From contig JAQTUQ010000001.1 of assembly GCA_028707255.1 (NCBI GenBank), forward strand, positions 44,414 through 108,413: a stretch of DNA of 64,000 nt, read 5' to 3'. Below the pieces are notes generated by a model that was given only the letters and a program-made list of their open reading frames with translations, ran no database searches and was not told the origin of the DNA. Positions 30,602-41,169 of the stretch are shown piece by piece. Positions within the stretch are counted from its first letter, which is position 1. Every line of letters starts with the position of its first letter. The position numbers and the translations under genes were made by a program. The DNA is from Dehalococcoidales bacterium (GTDB lineage: Bacteria; Chloroflexota; Dehalococcoidia; Dehalococcoidales; UBA5627).

Positions 30602-31828
30602 CTACCTGATATCCGCTTTTTCCAATTCGAAGGCGCGATGCAATGCCCTGACCGCTTCCCCGACCTTGTCTTCGTCTACGATGCAGGTTATCCTGATTTC
30701 CGATGTGGTTATCAGGTGAATGTTGATATTCTTCTGGCTCAATGCGGAAAACATTCTGGCGGCATAACCCGGCGCGTTTTGCATGCCGGTGCCGATAATG
30801 CTGATTTTTCCCAGCTTTGAATTACTGACACATTCACGGGCTTTAATGGATTCGGCAATCGGTTTTACCACCTTCATGGCTTTATCGACATCGCCTTTAG
30901 CTACCGTGAATGTCAGGTCGGTGATATTGTCGATGCTGGCATTCTGTACAATGGTATCGACGCTGATGCCGGCCGTAGCCAGCGGTTCGAAGATGGACGA
31001 AGCGATGCCCGGCCGGTCGGGTACTCCGACTATCATAATTTTAGCCACATCCATATCATGAGCAATTCCGGTTACTTTATTTTTTATTTCCATAGACTTT
31101 CCTCCGTGAATCAATGTGCCCGGATTTTCGTTAAAAGTGCAGGCTACCAGTATCGGCATATTATACATTTGCCCCAGCTCAACCGCTCTGGGATGCATCA
31201 CCCTGGCTCCGTAGGTCGCCATTTCGAGCATTTCTTCGTAGTTGATTTCCGGCATGCTGTGAGCTTCAGGTACTATACGCGGGTCGGCGGTAAAAACACC
31301 GTCCACATCCGTATAAATTTGACAGGCCTTAGCCTTCAGGCCGATTGCCAGAGCGACGGCAGTGGTGTCGGAACCGCCCCTTCCCAGGGTGGTAACATCC
31401 TGGTCCTTGTTTATTCCCTGGAAGCCGGCAACTACGACGATATTCCCATCGTTCAGTTCATCTATAATTCTCTTCGGATTGATGCCGAGGATATGCGCCC
31501 GGTTATATTCCGTATCGGTCTTGATACCGGCCTGCGCTCCGCTTAAACTGACAGCCCGGTATCCGATGCTATCCAGCGCCATAGCCAGCAGGGTACAGGA
31601 AACCAGTTCGCCGGTCGAGAGCAGCAGGTCGTATTCACGCCCGGAAGGATGGGCGGTAACTTTCCTGGCCAAGGAAACCAGGTCATCGGTGGTATCGCCC
31701 ATCGCCGAAACGACCACAACCAGCTGGTTGCCGGCATCTTTGGCTTTGGCCACCCGTTTGGCAACATTCTTGATTTTTTCGATGTCGGCTACCGAAGAAC
31801 CGCCATATTTTTGAACTATAATAGACAT
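30602..31828 (-). CDS. lysC: Aspartate kinase
   Basis: IIVQKYGGSSVADIEKIKNVAKRV; two ACT-type regions at C-term. Confidence 0.97.
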   Translation of the reverse strand: MSIIVQKYGGSSVADIEKIKNVAKRVAKAKDAGNQLVVVVSAMGDTTDDLVSLARKVTAHPSGREYDLLLSTGELVSCTLLAMALDSIGYRAVSLSGAQAGIKTDTEYNRAHILGINPKRIIDELNDGNIVVVAGFQGINKDQDVTTLGRGGSDTTAVALAIGLKAKACQIYTDVDGVFTADPRIVPEAHSMPEINYEEMLEMATYGARVMHPRAVELGQMYNMPILVACTFNENPGTLIHGGKSMEIKNKVTGIAHDMDVAKIMIVGVPDRPGIASSIFEPLATAGISVDTIVQNASIDNITDLTFTVAKGDVDKAMKVVKPIAESIKARECVSNSKLGKISIIGTGMQNAPGYAARMFSALSQKNINIHLITTSEIRITCIVDEDKVGEAVRALHRAFELEKADIR

Positions 31829-31883
31829 ATAACATCCCCTACGGTTGCATATTTTCTATCAGAATTACTCCAATTGTAAAATA

Positions 31884-32681
31884 TCAAGAGAATTGTAGCA
31901 TATCGCTGCCAATACTGGAAAACGGCTCTATACCGGCGGCTGCGCAAAGAACGAAAATGGCCATAATGACGAAAAACAACAGCACGACTAATCCCAGCCC
32001 GATTGCTTTGAACGACATGATTCCGTAAACATTCCAGATGAGGATACCGCATACCGCTGCCAGAAGAATTACGCCCGTAACCGGGCTCACTTCAGCGGTT
32101 ACTAAAAGTAAAACTGCCCATACCGCCAGCGCGAAGCATATAAATGCCAGGAAGATGAGCATGCTTTTTATTGTTGCCAGCTGTTTGTTTATCACCCGCT
32201 TGCCGCTCTTTGAGTATCCGGCTATTTTGGCGTCATAAGGAAGAACGATATCATTATCATAATCATCCTCTTCGATTAAACGTCCCGGTCTTTTGGTAAC
32301 GACGGCAAAATTCCTGGTGACCGCACGCGCATCGTCCTCAGTTACTGCTGTTTTAGTCTTTGCGCGCGGAGTATCATTTAAAAGTTCCCCCACCCCCATC
32401 TTGGTGAAACGGGATATTCTGCGTTTGCAGGAGGGATTGCGACACTCATACATGTTTATGCCTGGGTTCCAGGCGAGCGAATCCTCCCCGCAGTAATGGC
32501 ATTTGTCGATTATTACGGGGGGGCTCTCGATTTTTACTTCCGATACAGGTGCGGTCTCAATACTATCGCCCCTTACCAGGGCGCACAGCACACAACCGGT
32601 ATCGGACCGGTAATAACGATCGTGCAATTCGCAATATAAAGTGCCCCGGCCGACTGCTATTTCATCTTCTCTATCGTGCAT
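31884..32681 (-). CDS. Zinc-ribbon membrane protein, unknown function
   Basis: CHYCGEDSLAWNPGINMYECRNPSC then C-terminal TM helices. Confidence 0.65.
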   Translation of the reverse strand: MHDREDEIAVGRGTLYCELHDRYYRSDTGCVLCALVRGDSIETAPVSEVKIESPPVIIDKCHYCGEDSLAWNPGINMYECRNPSCKRRISRFTKMGVGELLNDTPRAKTKTAVTEDDARAVTRNFAVVTKRPGRLIEEDDYDNDIVLPYDAKIAGYSKSGKRVINKQLATIKSMLIFLAFICFALAVWAVLLLVTAEVSPVTGVILLAAVCGILIWNVYGIMSFKAIGLGLVVLLFFVIMAIFVLCAAAGIEPFSSIGSDMLQFS

Positions 32682-32696
32682 TTTATATTAAAGCCC

Positions 32697-33881
32697 TTAT
32701 TCAACAAGTGTGGTCATTATATTATACCCGTTCTCGATAAAAAGACCAGTCCGTTTGGCTTCGGCTTCGGTGAACCTGCGGGCGCCGTTAGCGGCGAAGC
32801 CCTGCCCCCAGAGTAAAAACGGCACCGGCTCCGCAACGTGCGTCTTGATGGCAACCGGGGTCGGATGGTCGGGCATAACCACTACCCTTAATTCATCATT
32901 GGGGTATGAGATAATACGGCTGACGACTTCCCTGTCTATTATCTGTATAGCCTCCACCTTATCGCTAAAAGAGCCGGCATGCCCGGCTTCATCGGGAGCT
33001 TCGATATGTATCACTACCAGGTCGTGGGTATCCAGGGCTTTCAGCCCGCCGTTAACCTGCGCTATAAAATCGTTATCCAGGTTGTCGGTCACCCCGGGGA
33101 TTTCAATTATATCCATATCCATCATCTTTCCGAGGCCTTTCAGCAGGTCGACTGCGGAAGTGATAGCCGCCGATTTCCCGTGTATCTTTCTGAAAGGTGG
33201 CATTTGCGGAATCTTGCCGCTGCCCCAGAAGAGCCATATCATATTGGCAGGCAGTTCGTTCCAGGCGCGCCTGTCGGTATTTACCTTGTGATTTTCGAGC
33301 ACGGCAACCGAGTCCTGCATCAACCGGCGCAGGAAACTGCTTCCCTTCCCGTTCGGCAGGTAATCGGCAATCAATTTATCGGAAATATCGTGAGCCGGAG
33401 TGCATATGGCTTTGGTAACCTCGTCATACCCCTTCAACTTTAAGAGGTGGCGATAGCCGACGCCCGGATAAAAGCGGATATTTTCATTGCCCAGGGATTC
33501 GTTGAGAGCATCTATCAGTTTAGCCGCTTCCTCATCGGAGATATGACCGGCGCAATAGCTGTTCATTTTTCCGCCCTGCACATTTACCAGGTTACAGCGG
33601 AAGATTACTTCGCCATCTTCTATATTGACACCCATACTGACTGCTTCGATGGCGGCTCTCCCTCTGTAATATACCTGCGGGTCGTAACCGAGCACCGACA
33701 TACAGGCAACGGCGCTCGACGGCTCCATACCGGCCGGTACTGTTTGCGTCAACCCCATGACGCTCTTTTTTGACAGCTTATCGAGATTGGGAGTGACCGA
33801 CGCTTCCAGGCATGTCTGTCCGCCCTGCTCTTTTACAGGCCAGTCGGCAGCTCCGTCTATAATCAAAACACAGTATTTCAT
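32697..33881 (-). CDS. ApgM-type 2,3-bisphosphoglycerate-independent phosphoglycerate mutase family / proposed homoserine kinase
   Basis: MKYCVLIIDGAADWPVKEQGGQTCLEASVTPNLDKLSKKSVMGLTQTVPAGMEPSSAVACMSVLGYDP. Confidence 0.9.
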   Translation of the reverse strand: MKYCVLIIDGAADWPVKEQGGQTCLEASVTPNLDKLSKKSVMGLTQTVPAGMEPSSAVACMSVLGYDPQVYYRGRAAIEAVSMGVNIEDGEVIFRCNLVNVQGGKMNSYCAGHISDEEAAKLIDALNESLGNENIRFYPGVGYRHLLKLKGYDEVTKAICTPAHDISDKLIADYLPNGKGSSFLRRLMQDSVAVLENHKVNTDRRAWNELPANMIWLFWGSGKIPQMPPFRKIHGKSAAITSAVDLLKGLGKMMDMDIIEIPGVTDNLDNDFIAQVNGGLKALDTHDLVVIHIEAPDEAGHAGSFSDKVEAIQIIDREVVSRIISYPNDELRVVVMPDHPTPVAIKTHVAEPVPFLLWGQGFAANGARRFTEAEAKRTGLFIENGYNIMTTLVE

Positions 33882-34102
33882 TCCAGCCTCCTTAACCGTT
33901 CAAATATCAAATAAAGAAAGGGAATAAATTCCCCTGTATCGATTAAGCCCCTATTGTAATATACTTCGGCATTTGTTGCCAGTTAGAACCCCTTTGTGAT
34001 TGGTAATAAACTGTGTTTACGTTCACTGTTGAGAATTTCCCAATAATGTTATAATATTACCTGTGTTGATTATCGTCAATGCACCCTGCCTGTTTTATCA
34101 TT

Positions 34103-34178
<76 letters not shown>

Positions 34179-34219
34179 TTTTTCTTTTCAACTCCGGCAT
34201 TCCATATAACGGAGGTTCT

Positions 34220-35002
34220 ATGCAGAAATATATAGAGTCGGACGGATGCAGGGTTTTCTATGATGTTAAGGGACCAAGTGACGCGCCTGCCGTGGTTCTC
34301 ATACACGGATACGGCGTTAACCGCAGGATGTGGAATCCCCAGCTCGATGCCTTGAAAGGCTACCGCGTTATCAATGTAGATGTAAGGGGGCACGGTTTAT
34401 CCCGCCCCTGCCACAATTTTACCGTTAAGAATGCCGCTGATGATATCTATGCCATACTAGATGCTGAGAACTGTAGAGACGCCGTGCTTGTCGGCCTTTC
34501 GATGGGCGGTTATATCACACAGCAATACGCCGCCGGTTACGGAAAAGCAAAGGGATATATGATTACCGGCTCCACCCCAATCTTCGTGCCTTATAAGACA
34601 TGGGAAAAAATCGGCTTAAAATATTCGGCCCCGCTCTTCAACCTTTATCCGTGGGAAACATTAAAAAAACAAATGGCCAAGGCCAGCGCATTGAATGAGG
34701 ACGCCCGTGCCGCTTTATATGATATGTTCGGGGAAATGAATAAAAAGGAATTCATCGCTTCGTGGAAAGGGATTTCCGCCTGCTTGATTGAAAGGAATTT
34801 TGTTTTCGATGCCCCGTTGCTGGTCTCCTGCGGCGAGTTCGATAAAACGGGCACCATAAAACAGCATCTGCCCGACTGGCCGAAGTACTACCCCGGCAGC
34901 CGGGTGGCGATAATTGCCAACGCCGCCCACGTCGCCAATATGGATAATCCGGCAGACTTCAACAGGCTGATGCTGGGGTTTATAGAGCAATGTAATAAGT
35001 AA
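34220..35002 (+). CDS. Alpha/beta hydrolase
   Basis: True start likely ATG 34220 with GGAGG; VVLIHGYGVNRRMWNPQ; VGLSMGGYITQ nucleophile elbow. Confidence 0.9.
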   Translation: MQKYIESDGCRVFYDVKGPSDAPAVVLIHGYGVNRRMWNPQLDALKGYRVINVDVRGHGLSRPCHNFTVKNAADDIYAILDAENCRDAVLVGLSMGGYITQQYAAGYGKAKGYMITGSTPIFVPYKTWEKIGLKYSAPLFNLYPWETLKKQMAKASALNEDARAALYDMFGEMNKKEFIASWKGISACLIERNFVFDAPLLVSCGEFDKTGTIKQHLPDWPKYYPGSRVAIIANAAHVANMDNPADFNRLMLGFIEQCNK

Positions 35003-35298
35003 ACCTGATGTCCTTGTCGGAAATCCTCAAAGTTTTGACTCTCCCCAAAGTTAGTAAAACCCCTCTTCCCTTTACTAAAGGGAGAGAATTACAGAGTGGT
35101 AGTTCTTGCCTTTATTTACAAACCGTCTTTACGAGTTTTTCCAATGGAAAAGCGAATCAATCCCTACAATACCACTTAATTACCCCGCCCCGCATATATA
35201 ACTAATATGACAGTTGCTGGGGCTGTCGAAGGATGCGGCGGCGAATATCGAATTGCATTGAGATACTTCGCTACACTCAGTATGACAAATAACAAAAA

Positions 35299-35365
35299 CG
35301 TAGGGACGACCAATGGTAGTCCGTTTTTATACTTATATGGCGGACGGGCAATGCCCGTCCCTACG
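35299..35365. repeat. Dispersed inverted repeat family R2, copy B
   Basis: CGTAGGGACGACCAATGGTAGTCCG ... GGCGGACGGGCAATGCCCGTCCCTACG. Confidence 0.75.
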
Positions 35366-35403
35366 ATTTCCGACTGCTATGCCTGATGCTAGCTGGCGCT
35401 TAT

Positions 35404-36186
35404 TTATTCCCCCAGCATCTGCTTGGCTTCTTCCCAGAGCTCATTCTGCTCATCGAAAGATAGTTTGGATAAATCGAGGCCGCGGTTACGGCAGAACTGC
35501 TCCATCGTGGAGAACCTTTTATAGAATCTGCGGTTGGATTGGCGCAGGGCGGACTCTAAATCGATTCCCTGGCGCCGGGCAAAGTTTGCCAGCGTGAAGA
35601 GGATATCGCCGAATTCTTCCTCTTTTTGTTGCTGGCTGTCTGCCACTTTAAATTCGCCGATTTCCTCCGCCATTTTCTCTAAAACGCCGCTGTCTTCCTG
35701 CCAGTCGAAACCGACACGCGCCACACGCCCCTGTATTGCCTGGCTGTAAGCCAAAGCCGGCATATCAGCGGGAACCCCGTCCAGCATGGACGCTTCTTTC
35801 TTGCGTTCCTGCTTCTTCAACGCTTCCCAGTTGACGGTAACTTCCTCGGCATTCTTGACGCTGACATCGCCGAAGACATGGGGATGCCTGTGGATCAGTT
35901 TTTCATTTATTTTCCTGATAACCTCACTGATAGTGAATTCGCCGCTGTCCGCTGCTATCTGGCTGTGCAGAACGATTTGCAGCAGCAAATCCCCGAATTC
36001 CTCGGATATCTTTTCCATATCCGCCTCGTCCATCGCCTCCAGCACCTCGTAAGCCTCTTCCAGCAGATTCTTTCTTAATGATTCGTGGGTCTGCTTTCTG
36101 TCCCAGGGGCAACCATCGGGGCTGCGCAGCAGCGCAATTATCTCTACCAGTGTTGTAAAACTGTCTAAATTTTGCGGTAACGGCAT
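35404..36186 (-). CDS. mazG: Nucleoside triphosphate pyrophosphohydrolase MazG
   Basis: LRSPDGCPWDRKQTHESLRKNLLEEAYEVLEAMDEADMEKISEEFGDLLLQIVLH. Confidence 0.96.
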   Translation of the reverse strand: MPLPQNLDSFTTLVEIIALLRSPDGCPWDRKQTHESLRKNLLEEAYEVLEAMDEADMEKISEEFGDLLLQIVLHSQIAADSGEFTISEVIRKINEKLIHRHPHVFGDVSVKNAEEVTVNWEALKKQERKKEASMLDGVPADMPALAYSQAIQGRVARVGFDWQEDSGVLEKMAEEIGEFKVADSQQQKEEEFGDILFTLANFARRQGIDLESALRQSNRRFYKRFSTMEQFCRNRGLDLSKLSFDEQNELWEEAKQMLGE

Positions 36187-36294
36187 ATTGACCTCTCTTT
36201 CGAATTCGGTAGATGATTATAAATAAGTTATCTAATACTCATAATAATCTATTTTAACAGCTATCGTAGTTCGATAAATCCACTACTAAAAATT

Positions 36295-36396
36295 GTCATC
36301 CTGGAGGGAGTGAAACGACCGAAGGATCTGGGGGGAGGAGATTAATTCCACCCAACCCTGGATGCTTCATTCGTCCTTCACGAACTCAGCATGACA
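36295..36396. repeat. Dispersed palindromic repeat family R1, copy B (MITE-like)
   Basis: GTCATCCTGGAGGGAGTGAAACGACCGAAGGATCTGGGG ... CACGAACTCAGCATGAC; inverted GTCATCCTG/CAGCATGAC ends. Confidence 0.8.
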
Positions 36397-36401
36397 TTTT
36401 T

Positions 36402-37334
36402 CTATGACGGCAACACCGAACCGGCAAACTGCCGCTGCCCCCTCAAAAACTCAATAGATGACATCGGCTTCTTGCCTTCCATTTGAAGCTTAACTATTTT
36501 CAGAATGCCGTTTCCGGTGCCGACGCCCGCGCTGCCATCCGGAAGGACAGCCACTTGTCCGCTAACGATGCCCTTGACTGCAGGCTGGGGCAGAGCTTCG
36601 ATAATCTTGATATTTTTCCCCTGCCAGTGCGTAAAACAACCCGGCCAGGGATAGTATGCGCGCAATTTACGCCAGATAATCTCCGCCGTTTGAGACCAGT
36701 CGATTTCACCCGAATCCCTGTTTACCGTACTAAAGTAACTGGCAGCCGCATTATCCTGCGGGCGCGGGGTAATGCGACCTTTACTCCAATCGGACAGTAT
36801 TTCCAGTAGCACAAAAGCCCCTACCAGCGACAGTTTGTCTGTAAGTATCCCCGTATTATCGTAATCAAGAACCGGGATTTGAGCCTGTGCAAGTATCGGG
36901 CCGGTATCCAGACCCTTATCCATCAGCATAATGCTGACTCCGGCAAAGCTATCGCCGTTCAATATGGACGCCGCCACCGGCACCGCGCCCCTGTATTTGG
37001 GGAGCAGCGACGGGTGGATATTGATGCAGCCGTATTTAGGTAAATCCAGCACGGATTTGGTAAGTATCTGCCCGAAGGCGGCAACGACGACGACATCCGG
37101 TTTCAAGACTGCCAGTTCATCCAGAGTCTCTTCTTTTTTCAGACTGTCAGGTTGGACTATCTTCAAGCCAAGTGACAAGGCAGACTGCTTTACGGGAGAG
37201 AATGACATATTACAACCGCGCCCGGCAGGCTTATCCGGTTGGGTATAGACCGCCGCTATCTGATAATCATTCAGTACCAGCAGCTTTAGTACTGGCACGG
37301 CAAAACCCGGTGTTCCCATAAAAACGATACGCAC
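36402..37334 (-). CDS. fmt: Methionyl-tRNA formyltransferase
   Basis: MRIVFMGTPGFAVPVLKLL; INIHPSLLPKYRGAVPV. Confidence 0.97.
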   Translation of the reverse strand: MRIVFMGTPGFAVPVLKLLVLNDYQIAAVYTQPDKPAGRGCNMSFSPVKQSALSLGLKIVQPDSLKKEETLDELAVLKPDVVVVAAFGQILTKSVLDLPKYGCINIHPSLLPKYRGAVPVAASILNGDSFAGVSIMLMDKGLDTGPILAQAQIPVLDYDNTGILTDKLSLVGAFVLLEILSDWSKGRITPRPQDNAAASYFSTVNRDSGEIDWSQTAEIIWRKLRAYYPWPGCFTHWQGKNIKIIEALPQPAVKGIVSGQVAVLPDGSAGVGTGNGILKIVKLQMEGKKPMSSIEFLRGQRQFAGSVLPS

Positions 37335-37762
37335 CTTTTACCTCCGCTGCATAGATTCTAACACCCCTTAAGGATACTAACAACTAATATTTTACTTAAC
37401 GTTAGAATATTTTCCCACAGGCACCCCTGCCATAGCTAAAAGTGAGCATTTTAACAAAAAACGGAGCTTGAGAGACCTTGCAACAAATAACCACATCAAA
37501 AATCAGCCAACAACAATGGTAAAATGCCTTGCCAACGCTGATTGCCCCCTGATAATCTTAACAAGGTTTTTCATTAACAACCTTCCCCCCTGAAAAGCCT
37601 TGATTTAGTCAGCTACTGCCCCAGATTTTCGGGGTTATGCGGGCCTTGTCGGTCCGGGTTGTTTAAAACGCGACTTCTTTGAGATGAGTGTGATTTCGCG
37701 GTTTCAAGATACCGCATCTAAATGAAATGTAAGTATATTGTTGGGGAGATAGTATTTTTATA

Positions 37763-39100
37763 ATGAGGTCGGCACAAGAAATCTGGGGAGCTGCACTGGG
37801 CGAACTACAGCTGCAAATAAACAGACCCAACTACCAGACGTGGTTACAGGGAACCGAAGGTATAGAATACAGGGACGGGCATTTCTATATCGGCACTCCC
37901 AATACCTTCGTTGCCGAATACCTCGAAAAGAACCAGCGTTCCCTGATTGAAAAAACACTGATCGGCCTCGTTAAAAGCAAGGTGGTAGCCCATTTCCAGG
38001 TAAGCTCGATTCAACCGGAGCCCACCGACGGGTATGCCTACCGCGAAACACCGCAGGCTATCAATTCGGAAATCTCCGCTTTCAATCCCAAATACACATT
38101 CGAGTCCTTCGTTGTCGGCAGTTCAAACCAGCTGGCATACGCCGCGGCGCAGGCGGCTGCGCAGAATCCCGGCGAGAGTTATAATCCGCTTTTTATCTAC
38201 GGCGGTTCCGGGCTGGGAAAAACCCACCTCCTGCAGGCCATCGGGCATACCTTACAGGCGAAACGCGCCAGTGTGCTCTATGTCAGCGGAGAGCAGTTTA
38301 CCAACGAATTCATAGACGCCATACGGCATAAGAGAACCGATGAGTTCCGCAATAAATACCGCAGCGTCGATGCCCTGATGGTGGACGACATTCAGTTCAT
38401 CAGCGGAAAGGAGCAGACGGAAGAGAGTTTCTTCCACACCTTCAATGAACTGCACAACTCCAACCGTCAAATCGTCGTCACCAGCGACAAGCTGCCGCAG
38501 TCGCTGCCCGGCATGGAAGAGCGCCTGCGTTCCCGCTTCGAATGGGGTTTGACGGTAGATGTCCAGCCGCCCGACATGGAAACAAGGCTGGCTATATTGC
38601 AGTCCAAGGCAGAACAGGCAGACACCGAAATTGCTCTCGATGTACTGGAACTGGTAGCCCGGCAGGCACGCCGCAATATCAGGGAACTGGAAGGCAGCCT
38701 CAACCGCATCATAGCCTATGCCAGGTTGCTGCGGTCGCAGATTACAAGGGAAGTCGCGACAAAAGCCTTAACGAATATAAACGGCAAAAGCGAACCCTGC
38801 GGGCAGGTATCCCATATAAAACTGCTAAGTGCGGTTGCCGATTGTTTTCAACTCGACCCCGAAACCATCATCGGCCCCAAAAGAGATAAAGAAGTGGCGC
38901 TTGCCAGGCAGGTATGCATGTACCTGTTAAAACAGCAGGACGGTTATTCCCTGAGCGAAATCGGCAAAATAATCGGCGGCAGGACTCCTTCCACCGTCAG
39001 TCATTCCTGTGAAAAAATAGCGCAGGATATAGAAAACAGCCCAGTGCTTAAGCGCAAGGTGTTGGATATCCAGTCGTCCCTTAAATCGGATTCGGAGTAA
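37763..39100 (+). CDS. dnaA: Chromosomal replication initiator protein DnaA
   Basis: YNPLFIYGGSGLGKTHLLQAIGH; DALMVDDIQFISGKEQTEESFFHTFNEL; C-term GRTPSTVSHSCEKI. Confidence 0.98.
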   Translation: MRSAQEIWGAALGELQLQINRPNYQTWLQGTEGIEYRDGHFYIGTPNTFVAEYLEKNQRSLIEKTLIGLVKSKVVAHFQVSSIQPEPTDGYAYRETPQAINSEISAFNPKYTFESFVVGSSNQLAYAAAQAAAQNPGESYNPLFIYGGSGLGKTHLLQAIGHTLQAKRASVLYVSGEQFTNEFIDAIRHKRTDEFRNKYRSVDALMVDDIQFISGKEQTEESFFHTFNELHNSNRQIVVTSDKLPQSLPGMEERLRSRFEWGLTVDVQPPDMETRLAILQSKAEQADTEIALDVLELVARQARRNIRELEGSLNRIIAYARLLRSQITREVATKALTNINGKSEPCGQVSHIKLLSAVADCFQLDPETIIGPKRDKEVALARQVCMYLLKQQDGYSLSEIGKIIGGRTPSTVSHSCEKIAQDIENSPVLKRKVLDIQSSLKSDSE

Positions 39101-39204
39101 CTGCCTCCTAATATCCTGTGCTTGAAAGTGATTCCCTATTACTTCCGATATGCTTTCGACAGGCACCCACAACTGATGTAATTATGGGTCTTTATCAGGG
39201 TCCA

Positions 39205-39620
39205 AGCCTTTTCGATAACTCCGGCGGTTTTCAAAAACTGTATTGTATAAGGATTGTGTTAACGCTCACGTGCTTCCGCAGGCAATAATCCTCTATACCA
39301 ATTACTTCGATAACTGTATTGTCCTTATCATAAAACAGGCAAAACTTTGCCTTTCTTTTGCATAAGCGGCAGTTTATTTTCGATAAACGGAGACCTTTTT
39401 CGATAACTCCAAATTCAGCGAAGCTGCCTTTTTATAATATTTATAAAAATAAATTCATGCAGGTATAAATATCAGGACTTCACATATTACTGGTATTATT
39501 ATATAAAATATAAAGCAACTGATATCATGAATACTTATCATATTCATATAATGATATCTTATAAGTATTAATCAATACTCATCCTTCGTCTTTCTATATA
39601 ACAATATGTATTGAGCAATG
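39205..39620. promoter_or_regulatory. Candidate replication origin (oriC)
   Basis: Non-coding, immediately 3' of dnaA; four co-oriented TTCGATAA(C/A) boxes (39211-39219, 39306-39314, 39379-39387, 39399-39407) then an AT-rich tract ~39420-39600. Confidence 0.6.
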
Positions 39621-39673
39621 CAGGTCAAGAATAACTTTGACCCGTGCTGTATCATTATTTGTGAGGAATAATC

Positions 39674-40579
39674 ATGCAGAAATGGGAGAAAATGCTGGCG
39701 GTGCAGCGTATGCAGGACTTTATTTCCAGTCATCTGAAAGAAGTGATCACTCTTTCGGATCTGGCTAGAGCGGCCGCATATTCGCCGTGGCACGCGGCAA
39801 AAATATTCAAAGAGGTTACGGGCAGACCACCATTCGAGTACATACGCGTTCTGAGGCTGTCCCGGGCAGCCGTAAGATTACATGATGAAGATGTAAGAAT
39901 CATCGATGTGGCATTCGACTTCGTTTTCGACTCTCACGAGGGCTTTACGAGGGCATTCTCTAAGGAGTTCGGTGTAACACCCAGTTATTATGCCAAAAAC
40001 ACGCCTCTGGTGAAACTTTTTCTGCCTGAGTATGCGCGTGATTATTACATCAAATTACAAAAAGGAGAATATGAAATGTCTGAAAACTCAAATACCGTAT
40101 TTGTTCAGGTGGTAGACCGTCCGGCACGCAAGCTGATACTAAAAAGAGCCAAAGAAGCGCAGGACTATTTTGCTTATTGCACGGAACTTGGCTGTGATAT
40201 TTACTCGGAGCTTAAGGATGTAAAAGAAGCTCTTTATGAGCCTATTGGGATGTGGCTTCCGAAAAACCTGCAAAAACCCGGAACCTCCGAGTACGCTATG
40301 GGGGTGGAAATGCCCGCAGACTACAATGGCCGGGTGCCGGAAGGTTATGAAATCATCGACCTTGTTCCCTGCAAAATGATGGTTTTCCAGGGACAGCCTT
40401 ATGATGAGGCTGTTTTCGAAAAAGCCATCGGCGAATTGTGGGCAGTGATGAAGACTTATAATCCGGAAATCTACGGCTTTAAGTGGGCAGATGAGGATGG
40501 TCCGCGCTTTCAGCTTGAACCACAGGGGTATCGCGGTTATATCGAGGCGAGACCGGTCAGGCCTGTTAACGTTAGATAA
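39674..40579 (+). CDS. AraC-family transcriptional regulator with GyrI-like effector domain
   Basis: N-term HTH (ISSHLKEVITLSDLARAAAYSPWHAAKIFKEVTGRPPFEYIRVLRLSRAA), C-term effector-binding-like. Confidence 0.9.
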   Translation: MQKWEKMLAVQRMQDFISSHLKEVITLSDLARAAAYSPWHAAKIFKEVTGRPPFEYIRVLRLSRAAVRLHDEDVRIIDVAFDFVFDSHEGFTRAFSKEFGVTPSYYAKNTPLVKLFLPEYARDYYIKLQKGEYEMSENSNTVFVQVVDRPARKLILKRAKEAQDYFAYCTELGCDIYSELKDVKEALYEPIGMWLPKNLQKPGTSEYAMGVEMPADYNGRVPEGYEIIDLVPCKMMVFQGQPYDEAVFEKAIGELWAVMKTYNPEIYGFKWADEDGPRFQLEPQGYRGYIEARPVRPVNVR

Positions 40580-40617
40580 ATATTAAATTGACAGTCCGAT
40601 AATCCGTTAGTTCATTC

Positions 40618-40650
40618 GATTCCCCGTCCGCAAGGTCGGGGAATCTGTTT
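40618..40650 (+). terminator. Rho-independent terminator
   Basis: GATTCCCCG-tccgcaaggt-CGGGGAATC then TGTTTTAT. Confidence 0.75.
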
Positions 40651-40738
40651 TATAACAACTTGGCGCTCATTTGATATATACTTATATTAGTCGGTATTAA
40701 AAACCCGCAATAATCCGGTCATGCAGGGAAGGTGAAGT

Positions 40739-41104
40739 ATGGAGGAAAGGACTGGTAGCAGAGGAATCGGGGTCATCAAATACGCCGGAGCGCATGAAGC
40801 GTATATAAGGAAGAGCCTGGAAGGGGATTGCGACAGGGAAGAACTGGCGCGTTATCATAACATGAAAATACAGTGGCTGCAGCACGAAAGGCTGATTCAT
40901 CTGCTGGTGACGATACTCTTTGCATTCGTCTTCATGTTTCTCTTCGCTCTTTTGATGCTGTTTCCGGGAAATTGGATTATACTGATTCCGCTGGCGATAG
41001 TCATAGTTTTACTCGGCGCCTATATCTTTCACTATTTTAAACTGGAAAACACGGTGCAAAGCTGGTATAAACTGTATGACGAAATTGATAAGAGGTCAAA
41101 ATAA
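40739..41104 (+). CDS. Small membrane protein, unknown function
   Basis: 121 aa with two adjacent TM helices. Confidence 0.6.
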   Translation: MEERTGSRGIGVIKYAGAHEAYIRKSLEGDCDREELARYHNMKIQWLQHERLIHLLVTILFAFVFMFLFALLMLFPGNWIILIPLAIVIVLLGAYIFHYFKLENTVQSWYKLYDEIDKRSK

Positions 41105-41169
41105 TAAAGAGTAGTCTGCTTATCCTGTCATTGAAAGATTTCAGTGGACAGTCTTAAAAAGGAATAAAG

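Noticed and set aside
39205-39410. TTCGATAAC repeats as a CRISPR-like array
   Set aside because: Units are only 9 nt with irregular spacing; position after dnaA favours origin boxes. No CRISPR array or cas gene seen anywhere in the window.
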